From DYFX01 sp964400625 (GTDB lineage Bacteria > Patescibacteriota > Patescibacteriia > SG8-24 > DYFX01): a DNA stretch of 64,000 nt. The notes under the pieces were generated by a model. The model did no database searches and was not told the origin of the DNA. It was given only the letters and a program-made list of their open reading frames with translations. Positions 32,506 through 40,428 of this stretch are shown one piece after another. The stretch covers positions 1 to 64,000 of the forward strand of contig CAYNUS010000005.1 of the NCBI GenBank assembly GCA_964400625.1, written 5' to 3'. Position 1 is the first letter of the stretch, and each line of letters starts with the position of its first letter. The position numbers and the translations under genes are program-made.

Positions 32506-32532
32506 AAACCGCCTCGGTCGAGGCGGTTTTTT
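32506..32532 (+). terminator. Terminator of the def-fmt operon
   Basis: AAACCGCCTC, loop GGTC, GAGGCGGTTT and T-tract directly after the fmt stop. Confidence 0.9.
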
Positions 32533-32537
32533 GATCC

Positions 32538-32629
32538 GTCATTCCGAGCGAGGCATTCCAGCCGAGCGGCAGGAATCGCTTTTCGCCAGGGATCCCTGCC
32601 GCCGCGCCGGAAGCGCGGCTCGGGATGAC
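32538..32629. repeat. Long GTCATYCC-type palindromic repeat
   Basis: GTCATTCCGAGC (32538-32549) and GGCTCGGGATGAC (about 32617-32629) are inverted ends, with inner imperfect palindromes between. It is a longer relative of the repeats at 116, 2882 and 5663, in the gap between two convergent operons. Confidence 0.65.
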
Positions 32630-32634
32630 ATGAC

Positions 32635-34149
32635 TCATATCAGCTTCGGCGGTTCCGCGTGTTCCGGCGGCTCCTGCTCCTGGGCGGCGTGGAGGCCGAT
32701 GATGACGAGGGCCAGGAAGCCCCAGCCGAGCGGATGGTTCACGTACGGCGTGAAGATGTTGGCGACGATGAAGGCGAGGAAGGAAAGCATCAGGCCCGCC
32801 GCGAGCAGGCGGTCGGTGCCGCGCGCGGTACCGATCGTCCTCCAGAAGAAGAGGCCGATCCTCCACCAGAGCCAGACGACCGCGAGCACGCCGAGGAGGC
32901 CCGTCTTCAGCCAGATCTCGAGGTACTGCCATTCGATGGCGCCGGTCGTGACGTAGCCGCCCGGGTGAAGGCTGATGACGCGCGGGTCGTCCGAGCGATA
33001 GCGGATGGTGGCGCCGAAGCCGGACCCGAGGACCGGCGCCTTGGCGATGCCGGCGCGCAGGGGCTCGATCTGGTTCCAGCGGCTCGAGACGGCGGCGTCG
33101 GAGGCGTCGGTAAGGCGTCCGCCGTACGCGCTCCAGGCGGCAGCGCCCGTGGAACGCTCCGGGAACGGGAAGAGCGCCGTGAGCGCGAGCGCGCCGCCGG
33201 CGAGGGCCAGGGTGACGAGGACCGTGCCGAAGAAGCCGCCGATGCGCCGGAGCGGCACGATCTCCTTCCGGACGAAGACCGGCAGCATGAAGGCCGAGGC
33301 GACGGCCGCGCCGAGCCAGAAGCTCCTCGAAAGGCTGAGCAGGAACGCGGCGGAGGCGAGCGCGGTCCAAAGCAGGATCTTGCGCCGTCCGTACTCCCAA
33401 GCGAGCATGGTACCGATGAAGACGGCTGGCAGGAGGAAGACGTCGGAAGCCGAGAAGACCCGCACCGCTCCGCCCGGGAGCATCGTGATCTCGCCCAGGC
33501 GCAGCACGCGCTGCCAGTCGAAGATGTCCTTCAGGATGAAGCCGAACTGGTGCGAGAAGAGGTACAGCGCGAGCAGGCTCTTCACGGAGAGCCAGGCGAC
33601 CGCTCCGACCAGGGAGCGCGTGAGCCAGGCGAAGGCTTCGCGTCCGGCGAAGAGGTCGAGGCCGATCGGGATGAGGAGGAGGAAGGCGTAGCCGTTGGCG
33701 TCATTGAAGACCGCGCCGAACGATGCGCCTTCCGCCAGCCCGCGCGTGGCGGCCAAGGCGAGCGCGGCGATGAGGAGGAGGAGCGGCGCCGAGACGTTGG
33801 CATGGCGGAAATGCAGGATGCGCGAACAGCCGCGGGCGGCGTGGACGATCCAGCCGAGGACGAGCACGGCGAAAAGCGCCATGCGGAGCGACAGCGGGAA
33901 TCCCATGATCTCGGCCGAGAACAGGCGCCCATGCGTGCCGACGATCATCTCGGCCATGAGGAGCGCGTAGAGCCAGCGCAGGTCGGTCAGCGCCATGGCG
34001 ACCGCCAGGATCGCGAGGACGGCGAGCGCGGCGGCGCCGATTTCCGGGCGGAGCCAGCCGAGGAACGACAAGCATTCCGCCGCCATGCAGAGCAGGAAGA
34101 CGGTGACGGGAAGCCGCGAGGTCAGCGCCTGGCGCGTGCCGAGTTCCAT
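32635..34149 (-). CDS. O-antigen ligase-like polytopic membrane protein
   Basis: A protein of 504 residues with about 12 hydrophobic segments and a large outer loop containing SRWNQIEPLRAGIAKAPVLGSGFGATIRY, the Wzy_C/WaaL-like arrangement. Such proteins ligate or polymerise lipid-linked glycans on the outer face. It is the last gene of the five-gene glycan operon and its start overlaps the upstream glycosyltransferase by 28 nt. CPR cells lack lipopolysaccharide, so the acceptor is likely a surface protein or wall glycan (inference). Confidence 0.75.
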   Translation of the reverse strand: MELGTRQALTSRLPVTVFLLCMAAECLSFLGWLRPEIGAAALAVLAILAVAMALTDLRWLYALLMAEMIVGTHGRLFSAEIMGFPLSLRMALFAVLVLGWIVHAARGCSRILHFRHANVSAPLLLLIAALALAATRGLAEGASFGAVFNDANGYAFLLLIPIGLDLFAGREAFAWLTRSLVGAVAWLSVKSLLALYLFSHQFGFILKDIFDWQRVLRLGEITMLPGGAVRVFSASDVFLLPAVFIGTMLAWEYGRRKILLWTALASAAFLLSLSRSFWLGAAVASAFMLPVFVRKEIVPLRRIGGFFGTVLVTLALAGGALALTALFPFPERSTGAAAWSAYGGRLTDASDAAVSSRWNQIEPLRAGIAKAPVLGSGFGATIRYRSDDPRVISLHPGGYVTTGAIEWQYLEIWLKTGLLGVLAVVWLWWRIGLFFWRTIGTARGTDRLLAAGLMLSFLAFIVANIFTPYVNHPLGWGFLALVIIGLHAAQEQEPPEHAEPPKLI

Positions 34150-35009
34150 AGGGAGAGGGCGGAAGCCGCGAGAAGCCCGACGAGCATCGGGAGGGCCAGG
34201 ACGGCGAGCGTCCAGGCGCCGCGGTGTTTCCGGAAATATTTGGCCATGCTGGCCGTGAAATAGCGCTGTTTCCTGAGGCTCATGGCCTGCGCGAAGCTCG
34301 CGCCGCCATGGTGGATGACCTGCACCGACGGGACGTAGACCACGCCCCAGCCCGCCTCCTTGGCGCGCTTGCAGAAGTCGACCTCCTCGAACCAGATGAA
34401 GAAGCGCTCGTCGAGCAGGCCGACGCCTTCGAAGACCTTGCGCCGCACGAAGAGCGCGGCGCCCATGAGCTGGTCGACGTCCTGTTCCTTGCCGTAGTCG
34501 AACCCCTTGGCGAGATACGACCGGAACGGCGGCGCGGAGGGCCAGAGGTGCTGGAGCTTGAGCAGGATGAGCGCCTGATCGAGGAGGCGCGGGAAGCGGC
34601 GCACGGATTCCTGGAGCGAGCCGTCGGGGTTCAGGAGCTTCGGACCCGCGACGCCGACGTCCGGACGCGCGTCCATCCATTCCTTCATCCGCTTCAACGC
34701 CCCGCGCGTGAGGCGCGTGTCGGGGTTCAGGAGCGCCACGTAGCGTCCGGAACAGCGGCGGATGGCCTGGTTGTTGGCCTTGGCGAAGCCGAGGTTCCGC
34801 GCGTTGCGGACGAGCGTCACCGGCACGTCCGAGCGCGCGCGGAACTTCGCGACCACGTCCTCGATGCGGTCGCCGGAGTCGTTGTCGACGACGTAGACCT
34901 CGATCGCCAGATCCTCCTTGTTGGCATGGATGGACCCCAAAAGCTCGCCGACGAGATCGGCGACCTTCCAGTTGACCGTGACGATGCTGATGTCGGCGGG
35001 GCGGCTCAT
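34122..35009 (-). CDS. Family 2 glycosyltransferase
   Basis: A protein of 295 residues. GT-A fold: ISIVTVNWKVADLVGELL, VYVVDNDSGD, NLGFAKANNQAI, VALLNPDTRL, GAALFVRRKVFEGVGLLDERFFIWFEEVDFCKRAKEAGW. The NPDT and FEEVDF motifs are typical of rhamnosyl/galactosyl-type transferases. A C-terminal membrane segment (TLAVLALPMLVGLLAASAL) anchors it. Start overlaps the preceding gene by ATGA. Confidence 0.9.
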   Translation of the reverse strand: MSRPADISIVTVNWKVADLVGELLGSIHANKEDLAIEVYVVDNDSGDRIEDVVAKFRARSDVPVTLVRNARNLGFAKANNQAIRRCSGRYVALLNPDTRLTRGALKRMKEWMDARPDVGVAGPKLLNPDGSLQESVRRFPRLLDQALILLKLQHLWPSAPPFRSYLAKGFDYGKEQDVDQLMGAALFVRRKVFEGVGLLDERFFIWFEEVDFCKRAKEAGWGVVYVPSVQVIHHGGASFAQAMSLRKQRYFTASMAKYFRKHRGAWTLAVLALPMLVGLLAASALSLWNSARARR

Positions 35010-35707
35010 GCGAGATGGTGTTTCCTGCGGACGACCTCCGCGGCGGCCTCGTACGCGCGGATGCGCTTCGGCATCCAGCCGAGGCGCTTCCACGGGATCC
35101 GGTAGACGAACTTCGGCATCCAGCTCGAGATGTTGCGGCGCTTGGTGAGCACGCGGCAGAGCACTTCCGGCACCCAGACGCCGACATCGCCCTTTTCCAG
35201 CATCGTGAGCCAGAGGTCCCAATCCTGGAAGCGCTTCAGGGATTCGTCGAAGCCGGGGAAGCGCTCGCGGCGGATGAGCGAACCCGTCTGCATGTAATTA
35301 TGCTTCTTCAGGCGCTCCGCGTCGAATGGCCAGAGGCGGAAGAGCTTCCAGCCGAAGCGGAACGAGGCGTAGGCATAGGACGCTTCGGGGTGCGCGACGA
35401 GCGCCGCATGGAGCTTCTCGAGCGCATCCGGGCGCCAGACGATGTCGGCGTCGCTGAAGAGCACGAATGCGCCGGAGCTCTCGCGGAAGCCCCGGTTCCT
35501 GGCCGACGGCCCCCCTCGGTTCTCCTGGCGCACCAGGCGGAACTTCCCTCGGTGCGGCGCGAGCGCGCGGTCGAGGTCGTCCGTCGAACCGTCGTCCACC
35601 ACGACGATCTCGAGGTCGCGATGCGTCTGCGCGAAAAGCGCCTCGAGCGTCCGGCCGATCGTGGCGGCGTGGTTATAGCACGGGATGATGACGGAGATGC
35701 GGCTCAT
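35006..35707 (-). CDS. Family 2 glycosyltransferase
   Basis: A protein of 233 residues. SVIIPCYNHAATIGRTLEAL, IVVVDDGSTDDL, GGPSARNRGFRESSGAFVLF, SDADIVWRPDAL, then FPGFDESLKRFQDWDLWLTML. The DDGS and SDAD motifs bind the nucleotide sugar and metal. It probably adds one sugar to the lipid-linked glycan in the cytoplasm. ATGA overlaps at both ends. Confidence 0.92.
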   Translation of the reverse strand: MSRISVIIPCYNHAATIGRTLEALFAQTHRDLEIVVVDDGSTDDLDRALAPHRGKFRLVRQENRGGPSARNRGFRESSGAFVLFSDADIVWRPDALEKLHAALVAHPEASYAYASFRFGWKLFRLWPFDAERLKKHNYMQTGSLIRRERFPGFDESLKRFQDWDLWLTMLEKGDVGVWVPEVLCRVLTKRRNISSWMPKFVYRIPWKRLGWMPKRIRAYEAAAEVVRRKHHLA

Positions 35708-36717
35708 ACGAGTCGCGCCAGGAACGCGCGCGTGCGGTCTTCCCAGCGGAAATCGCGCAAGGCGCGCGTACGCCCCGCCTCGCCCATCCGGCGCATCGCG
35801 TCCGGATCGGCCAGCAGCCGTTTCACGGCCGTGAACAGCTCGCTTTCGGAATCGGGGTCGACGAGCAGGCCCGTCTCCCCTTCCGCGACCGCCTCGGGGA
35901 TGCCGCCGACGCGCGAGGCGACGACCGGCAGCCGGAAGAGCGCCGCTTCGAGCAGGACGATGCCGAAGCCTTCGACGTCGTCCTTGGAGGCGCGGACGGG
36001 AAGGACGAAGGCATGCGCGGCGCGATAGAGTTCGGCCAAGGCGTCGCGCTCCGGCGCGACGACGAACTTCACGTGCGCGTCGACGCCGCTCAGGACGGCC
36101 TCCTTGCGGAGCCGCGCCTCTTCCGGACCGGCGCCGGCGATGACGAGGTCGACTTCGCCGCAGGACGCGCGGAGCTCCGGCAGGAGCCGGATCAGGCGGT
36201 CGAATCCCTTGCGCGGGACGAAGCGGCCGACGGAAAGCAGGATCTTCCTCTCCTCGATGGCGGAAGGCGCCGCCGCCTCGCCGAGGCTCCGATCGACGCC
36301 CGGCGTCAGCACGAGGGCGCCGTCCGGATCCAGGCCGAAGGCCGCGAGCTCCTGCGCCGTCGCCCGGCTGTTGGCCACGACGAGCTTCGCGCCTTTCAGC
36401 ACGCGCGCCGCCAGCCGACGCTTGCGGGGGGACGCGGCGGCCGAGCGAAGATCCAAGCCGTGCACGATGACGGCATACGGCTTCCCGAGGAGCATGGCGG
36501 CCGTGCCGAGCGGCAGGACGTGGGAGACGACGACGACATCGGCGCCGCGCGCGGCCAGGAAGAGTTTCGGAAGATGCGCCAGCCAGCCGAGTGGGAGCTT
36601 CGGAAGGCGGAAGCGCGCCACGCGAAGACCGGCGACGGACGCGAAGAGGCCGCCGAGATACGCGGCGACGCCGCCGAGGTCCGGCGGATATTCATACGTG
36701 GCGAGCAGGATCTTCAT
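35704..36717 (-). CDS. Family 4 glycosyltransferase
   Basis: A GT-B enzyme of 337 residues: YEYPPDLGGVAAYLGGL at the N-terminus, VVSHVLPLG, ILLSVGRFVPRKGFDRLI, VIAGAGPEEARL, and a C-terminal EGFGIVLLEAALFRLPVVAS motif with the E-x7-E of GT4 enzymes. Retaining transferase, donor unknown. Start and stop overlap neighbours by ATGA. Confidence 0.92.
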   Translation of the reverse strand: MKILLATYEYPPDLGGVAAYLGGLFASVAGLRVARFRLPKLPLGWLAHLPKLFLAARGADVVVVSHVLPLGTAAMLLGKPYAVIVHGLDLRSAAASPRKRRLAARVLKGAKLVVANSRATAQELAAFGLDPDGALVLTPGVDRSLGEAAAPSAIEERKILLSVGRFVPRKGFDRLIRLLPELRASCGEVDLVIAGAGPEEARLRKEAVLSGVDAHVKFVVAPERDALAELYRAAHAFVLPVRASKDDVEGFGIVLLEAALFRLPVVASRVGGIPEAVAEGETGLLVDPDSESELFTAVKRLLADPDAMRRMGEAGRTRALRDFRWEDRTRAFLARLV

Positions 36718-38174
36718 GCGTCCGGGGCGGCCGCCGTCTGCGACGCAGGCTTCCGCAGGCTCGACAGGAGTTCCTTGAGGTCCGCGACCGTCACGGCCCG
36801 GAACGCGAAGGCGGCGGCCGGATACAGCGCCACGCCGACGAGGACCGCGACGGGGAACGGCACGTACGCCTTCGCGGCGACGACGCCGGCGGCCATGGCG
36901 GCGGCGGCGAGCGCCGAACGGAGGCATACCCCGACGAACTTCGCGGCGGGCCAGGAGAGGAACCGTCCGATGGCGATGAAGCCGCCGATCACGAGCGCGG
37001 CGTGGCTCACGATCGAGGCGATGACGACGCCCATCACGCCGTAGGCCGGGATGAGGGCGAGGTTCAGGACCACCGACACGACCGTCGCCATGCCCATGAG
37101 CTTCGTCTGCGTCATCTGGCGGTCGGAGGCGTTGAGGAGCGAACCGATCGGGAAGTCGAGGAAGATCGGCACGAGCGACAGGATGAGCAGCTGGACGGCC
37201 AGGATCGACGGCAGGTAGTCCTCGCCGTACACGAAATGCACGAGCTCCGGCGCGAGGCTGGCGATGCCGGCGGCGATCGGCGCGGCGATGAGCATGAGCG
37301 CCCACAAGGCGCGGTAGAGCAGCGCGCCGAGTTCGCGCTTGTCCTTCGCGAACGCCCGGCTCATCGCCGGGTAGAAGGCGGCCGTGAAAGCCATCGGCAC
37401 GAACTGGAAGGCGAAGGTCAGCTTGTACGGCACGCTGTAGAGCCCGGCGGCGGCCTCGCCCTTGAAGTGCGTGAGCATGACGGCGTCGGCGTTGGTGTAG
37501 ATCTTCACGAAGGCGCCCGCCAGCGCGAACGGGAAGGCCGTGCGCAGCAGCGACTTGGCGAAGCCCCAGTCCCACGAGAGCCGGACGCGGATGCCGAGGC
37601 GCTTCCGGACGATCCAAGCGGACGCGAGGGCGTTCCAGAGGCTGCCGGCGATGAGCGCGACCACGAGGACGCCGAGCGGCGCGCCCATCTTGAGCGACGC
37701 GAGGCCGATCAGCATCGTGACCGTCTGTCCGACGATGAGGCCGAGGCCTTCATACTTCAGCACCTGGTGCGCGCGGAGCGTGCCGTAGAACGTGAGCGAG
37801 ACGGCGTCGAGCGAGATGACGACGGCGGCGAGCGACACCAGCACGCGCGTCTCGGCCGAGATGTCGAAGAACCACGCGCCGAGCACGGCCGCGAGGACCG
37901 CGACGGCGGTGAGCGGGATCTTGAGCGCGAGCGTCTGGTTGAGATATTTCTCGGTCTGCGCTTTGTCCTTGGCCGCCTCGCGGATGAGGACGGGGGTGAG
38001 CCCCATGTCGGTGACGGTCGTGAACATCAGGGTCCACGAGAGCGCGAAGAAGTACGCGCCCGTGTCCTCCACGCCGGCCCAGCGGGCGATGAGCGCGAAG
38101 TACACGAACGCGATGGCCTTCTGCAGGACCGACGAGGTGAGGAGGTGGAAGATGTTCGTGGCCACGCCGGGCAT
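36714..38174 (-). CDS. Polysaccharide flippase (MOP/Wzx-like)
   Basis: A protein of 486 residues with about 14 membrane helices of the oligosaccharidyl-lipid flippase family (TSSVLQKAIAFVYFALIARWAGVEDTGAYFF split over the first two helices; YSVPYKLTFAFQFVPMAFTAAFYPAM). It moves lipid-linked glycan across the membrane. It heads the glycan operon; a promoter with TTGAAA, 17 nt, TAAGAT (38212-38184, minus strand) ends 9 nt before the ATG. Confidence 0.88.
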   Translation of the reverse strand: MPGVATNIFHLLTSSVLQKAIAFVYFALIARWAGVEDTGAYFFALSWTLMFTTVTDMGLTPVLIREAAKDKAQTEKYLNQTLALKIPLTAVAVLAAVLGAWFFDISAETRVLVSLAAVVISLDAVSLTFYGTLRAHQVLKYEGLGLIVGQTVTMLIGLASLKMGAPLGVLVVALIAGSLWNALASAWIVRKRLGIRVRLSWDWGFAKSLLRTAFPFALAGAFVKIYTNADAVMLTHFKGEAAAGLYSVPYKLTFAFQFVPMAFTAAFYPAMSRAFAKDKRELGALLYRALWALMLIAAPIAAGIASLAPELVHFVYGEDYLPSILAVQLLILSLVPIFLDFPIGSLLNASDRQMTQTKLMGMATVVSVVLNLALIPAYGVMGVVIASIVSHAALVIGGFIAIGRFLSWPAAKFVGVCLRSALAAAAMAAGVVAAKAYVPFPVAVLVGVALYPAAAFAFRAVTVADLKELLSSLRKPASQTAAAPDA

Positions 38175-38183
38175 AACGTGCTA

Positions 38184-38212
38184 ATCTTAGCCTGAAGCGA
38201 CCTTATTTTCAA
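38184..38212 (-). promoter_or_regulatory. Glycan operon promoter
   Basis: Minus strand TTGAAA (38212-38207), 17 nt, TAAGAT (38189-38184). Confidence 0.7.
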
Positions 38213-38216
38213 CCCT

Positions 38217-38738
38217 ATGCCGAAGGAAAAACGACCTGCCTGGCAGACGACGCCCGAAGCCGTCGCGGCGCTCGCCTCGCTCCGCACGAGGCGCATCGGC
38301 GTGCTTTCGCATACGACCGAGGGCGGGCACCCGCGCTCGGCCGTCGTGAACCTCACGTTCGACGAGGCGTTCCGCGCCTATTTCGTGACCCAGCGCCAGA
38401 CCGAGAAGTTCCGCGACGTCCTCGACCGCCGCGACGTGGCGCTGAACGTCGGGTTCGACGAACAGCGCGTCGACAACTTCCAGATCGTCGGCAAGGCGAC
38501 GGTCGTGAAGGACGTGAAGCTCTGGACCGCGCTCCTCAAGGCCTTGATGGCGATGAAGGCGGAGACGGTGCTCGCGATGGGACTCACCCAGCTCACCTCG
38601 CACTATCCCTTCAAGACCTTCCCCACCCGCGACTACGCGGTGGTCTGCGTCGAGCCGAGCTGGATCCGGCGCTTCCACCATCCGAAAGACCAGGAGAAGC
38701 CGATCTACACGCAGATCCTCGGCGAACCTGTCGCTTGA
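38217..38738 (+). CDS. Pyridoxamine 5'-phosphate oxidase-like flavin-binding protein
   Basis: A protein of 173 residues with a split beta-barrel pattern: RRIGVLSHTTEGGHPRSAVV, AYFVTQRQTEKFRDVLDRRDVALNVGF, FQIVGKATVV. These resemble FMN- or F420-binding general stress proteins rather than true PdxH. The substrate is unknown. The stop codon overlaps the -35 of the next promoter. The start sits in a CCCTATG context without a Shine-Dalgarno site. Confidence 0.8.
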   Translation: MPKEKRPAWQTTPEAVAALASLRTRRIGVLSHTTEGGHPRSAVVNLTFDEAFRAYFVTQRQTEKFRDVLDRRDVALNVGFDEQRVDNFQIVGKATVVKDVKLWTALLKALMAMKAETVLAMGLTQLTSHYPFKTFPTRDYAVVCVEPSWIRRFHHPKDQEKPIYTQILGEPVA

Positions 38739-38777
38739 CCGCCCGGGAAAGGACCGCTACGCTCGTGGCGGTCCTTT
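38735..38777 (+). promoter_or_regulatory. Promoter nested in a terminator hairpin
   Basis: TTGACC (38735-38740, containing the upstream TGA stop), 17 nt, TACGCT (38758-38763). The hairpin AAAGGACCGC (38748-38757) / GCGGTCCTTT (38768-38777) has the -10 in its loop. It appears to end one gene and start the next. Confidence 0.65.
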
Positions 38778-38795
38778 GACGTTCGAGGAGGCCGC

Positions 38796-39170
38796 ATGAA
38801 GGTCGTCGCCACGACGAGCGAAGAGATGCTCGAGACGGTCCTGTTCCACCTGCACGCGAACGGCTGGCCGATCGCCGATTCGGACAAGCTGGTCGACGCG
38901 TATCTCGCGTTCAGAGCCCGCACGCGGCGCTGCGTCTACAGGCTCCCGAGCGGACCGGACCTGCGCGTCCGCCTCCGCGCCGCGATCGAAACCGACCTGC
39001 AGGAGCTCGCCCGCAAGGGCCGCGTCCAGCTGACGACGAGCCGCAACCACATCACGCCCGAAGGCCTGAACCAGGCCCGATGGCTCAAGCTCGAACGGGC
39101 CCGCTACGGCACCCTCCTCGACGCCGCCGATGCCATCTTCCCTCCCCGCACCCTCACGGCAAGCCCGTGA
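38796..39170 (+). CDS. Conserved hypothetical protein
   Basis: A protein of 124 residues, charged and helical (TSEEMLETVLFHLHANGWPIADSD...; DLRVRLRAAIETDLQELARKGR). No family recognised; the final ITPEGLNQARWLKLE stretch recalls winged-helix ends, but this is not firm. A GAGGAGG ribosome-binding site lies upstream, and the stop codon is in the right arm of the terminator. Confidence 0.6.
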   Translation: MKVVATTSEEMLETVLFHLHANGWPIADSDKLVDAYLAFRARTRRCVYRLPSGPDLRVRLRAAIETDLQELARKGRVQLTTSRNHITPEGLNQARWLKLERARYGTLLDAADAIFPPRTLTASP

Positions 39171-39178
39171 GGTTTTTT
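39152..39178 (+). terminator. Terminator overlapping the stop codon
   Basis: CCTCACGG (39152-39159), loop CAAGC, CCGTGAGG (39165-39172), TTTTTT. Confidence 0.85.
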
Positions 39179-39186
39179 CGTATGCC

Positions 39187-39215
39187 AAAAGACCTGCCGA
39201 CAAATGGCAGGTCTT
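39187..39215 (-). terminator. Terminator of the ribosomal protein operon
   Basis: Minus strand AAGACCTGCC, 7-nt loop, GGCAGGTCTT and a TT extension, just after rpsI. Confidence 0.85.
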
Positions 39216-39224
39216 CGGTCGCGC

Positions 39225-39704
39225 TTAGCGCTTTGCCCACTGCGGGGACTTGCGGGCCTTCTTCAAGCCGTACTTCTTGCGTTCCTTCTCGCGGGGGTCG
39301 CGGGTGAGGACGCCGAGGGGCTTCAGGGTGGCGCGGAGGTCGGGGTTGTGGACGAGGAGGGCGCGGGCGATGCCGAGCTTCACGGCGTCGGCCTGGCCGC
39401 GGATGCCTCCGCCCTTGGCCTGCGCGACGACGTCAGCGGTCTCGCTGATGCCGGCCGCCTTCATCGGGACCAGGATGGCGTCCTGGAGGTCTTCGACCGG
39501 GAAGTATTCCGTCATCGGCTTGCCGTTGACGACGATCTTGCCGGAGCCCTTCAGGTACACGCGCACCTGGGCGGTGCCGCTCTTGCGGCGGCCGAGGGCG
39601 TAGTGGTACTCGCCGGTCGCCTCGTGCGCGGGGGCCTTCTTGGCGGTCTCGGCCTTGGCCTTCTTCGCCGCGGGCTTCTTGGTGGTTTCTTTCTTGGTCG
39701 TCAT
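39225..39704 (-). CDS. rpsI: 30S ribosomal protein S9
   Basis: A protein of 159 residues: a Lys/Ala-rich N-terminal extension of about 28 residues, then a standard S9 (YHYALGRRKSGTAQVRVYL; GGGIRGQADAVKLGIARAL; LTRDPREKERKKYGLKKAR). The C-terminus ends SPQWAKR; S9 usually ends in KR, whose tail touches the P-site tRNA. Last gene of the operon, after rplM. Confidence 0.97.
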   Translation of the reverse strand: MTTKKETTKKPAAKKAKAETAKKAPAHEATGEYHYALGRRKSGTAQVRVYLKGSGKIVVNGKPMTEYFPVEDLQDAILVPMKAAGISETADVVAQAKGGGIRGQADAVKLGIARALLVHNPDLRATLKPLGVLTRDPREKERKKYGLKKARKSPQWAKR

Positions 39705-39708
39705 AGGC

Positions 39709-40074
39709 TTACTTCACGACCGTCAGGCGCTTCAGGCGGCGCGCGCGGAGGGTGTTCTTGGGGAGCATGCGGTCGACGGCCGACTTCAGGATGCGCGCCG
39801 GGTTCTTGTCCATGACGTCCTTGGCGCGGCGGGCCTTCATGCCGCCCGGGTAGCCGGAGTAGTTGAAGTAATGCTTCTGCTCGAGCTTGTTGCCGGTGAA
39901 GCGGATCTTCGAGACGTTCTTCACGCGGACGAGATCGCCGGCGTCGACGTTCGGGGCGTAGGTCGCCTTGTGCTTGCCCATGAGGAGGCGGGCGATCTCG
40001 GAGGCGAGGCGTCCGACGACCTTGTCGGTCGCGTCGATCTCGACGAGCTTGCGGTTGATGGGTGCGTGCGGCAT
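39709..40074 (-). CDS. rplM: 50S ribosomal protein L13 (short form)
   Basis: A protein of 121 residues: VEIDATDKVVGRLASEIARLLMGKHKATYAP, HYFNYSGYPGG and ILKSAVDRMLPKNTLRARRLKRL. About 20 residues shorter than E. coli L13 at the C-terminus, as in many CPR genomes. Joined to rplQ by a TGATATG junction. Confidence 0.97.
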   Translation of the reverse strand: MPHAPINRKLVEIDATDKVVGRLASEIARLLMGKHKATYAPNVDAGDLVRVKNVSKIRFTGNKLEQKHYFNYSGYPGGMKARRAKDVMDKNPARILKSAVDRMLPKNTLRARRLKRLTVVK

Positions 40075-40075
40075 A

Positions 40076-40426
40076 TCAGACGAGTTCGATCATCACCATC
40101 TCGGCGGCGTCGCCTTCGCGGCGCGCGAGCGGGACGATGCGGGTATAGCCGCCCTTGCGGTCCTTGTACTTCGGGCCGATCTCCGAGACGATCTTCTTCA
40201 CGGCGTTGTCCACCATGAGCATCTTGTGGAGCTGGCGGCGCGAGGTCAGCGTGGAGGTGCGGCCCACCGTGATCGCCTTCTCCACCAGGGAGCGGACGAA
40301 CTTGGCCTTGGCCTTGGTCGTCTTCACCTTCTCGTAGAGGATGATGGAGGTCGCCAAATTCTGGAGCAGCGCTTCGCGCGGTCCTTTGGTGCGGCCCAGG
40401 ATGGCTTTTTTGACGCGGTGGCGCAT
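40076..40426 (-). CDS. rplQ: 50S ribosomal protein L17
   Basis: A protein of 116 residues: RHRVKKAILGRTKGPREALLQNLATSIIL, VEKAITVGRTSTLTSRRQL and RIVPLARREGDAAEMVMIEL. Normal length. Only 2 nt after the rpoA stop; no Shine-Dalgarno site is present, so translation likely continues by coupling. Confidence 0.97.
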   Translation of the reverse strand: MRHRVKKAILGRTKGPREALLQNLATSIILYEKVKTTKAKAKFVRSLVEKAITVGRTSTLTSRRQLHKMLMVDNAVKKIVSEIGPKYKDRKGGYTRIVPLARREGDAAEMVMIELV

Positions 40427-40428
40427 AA

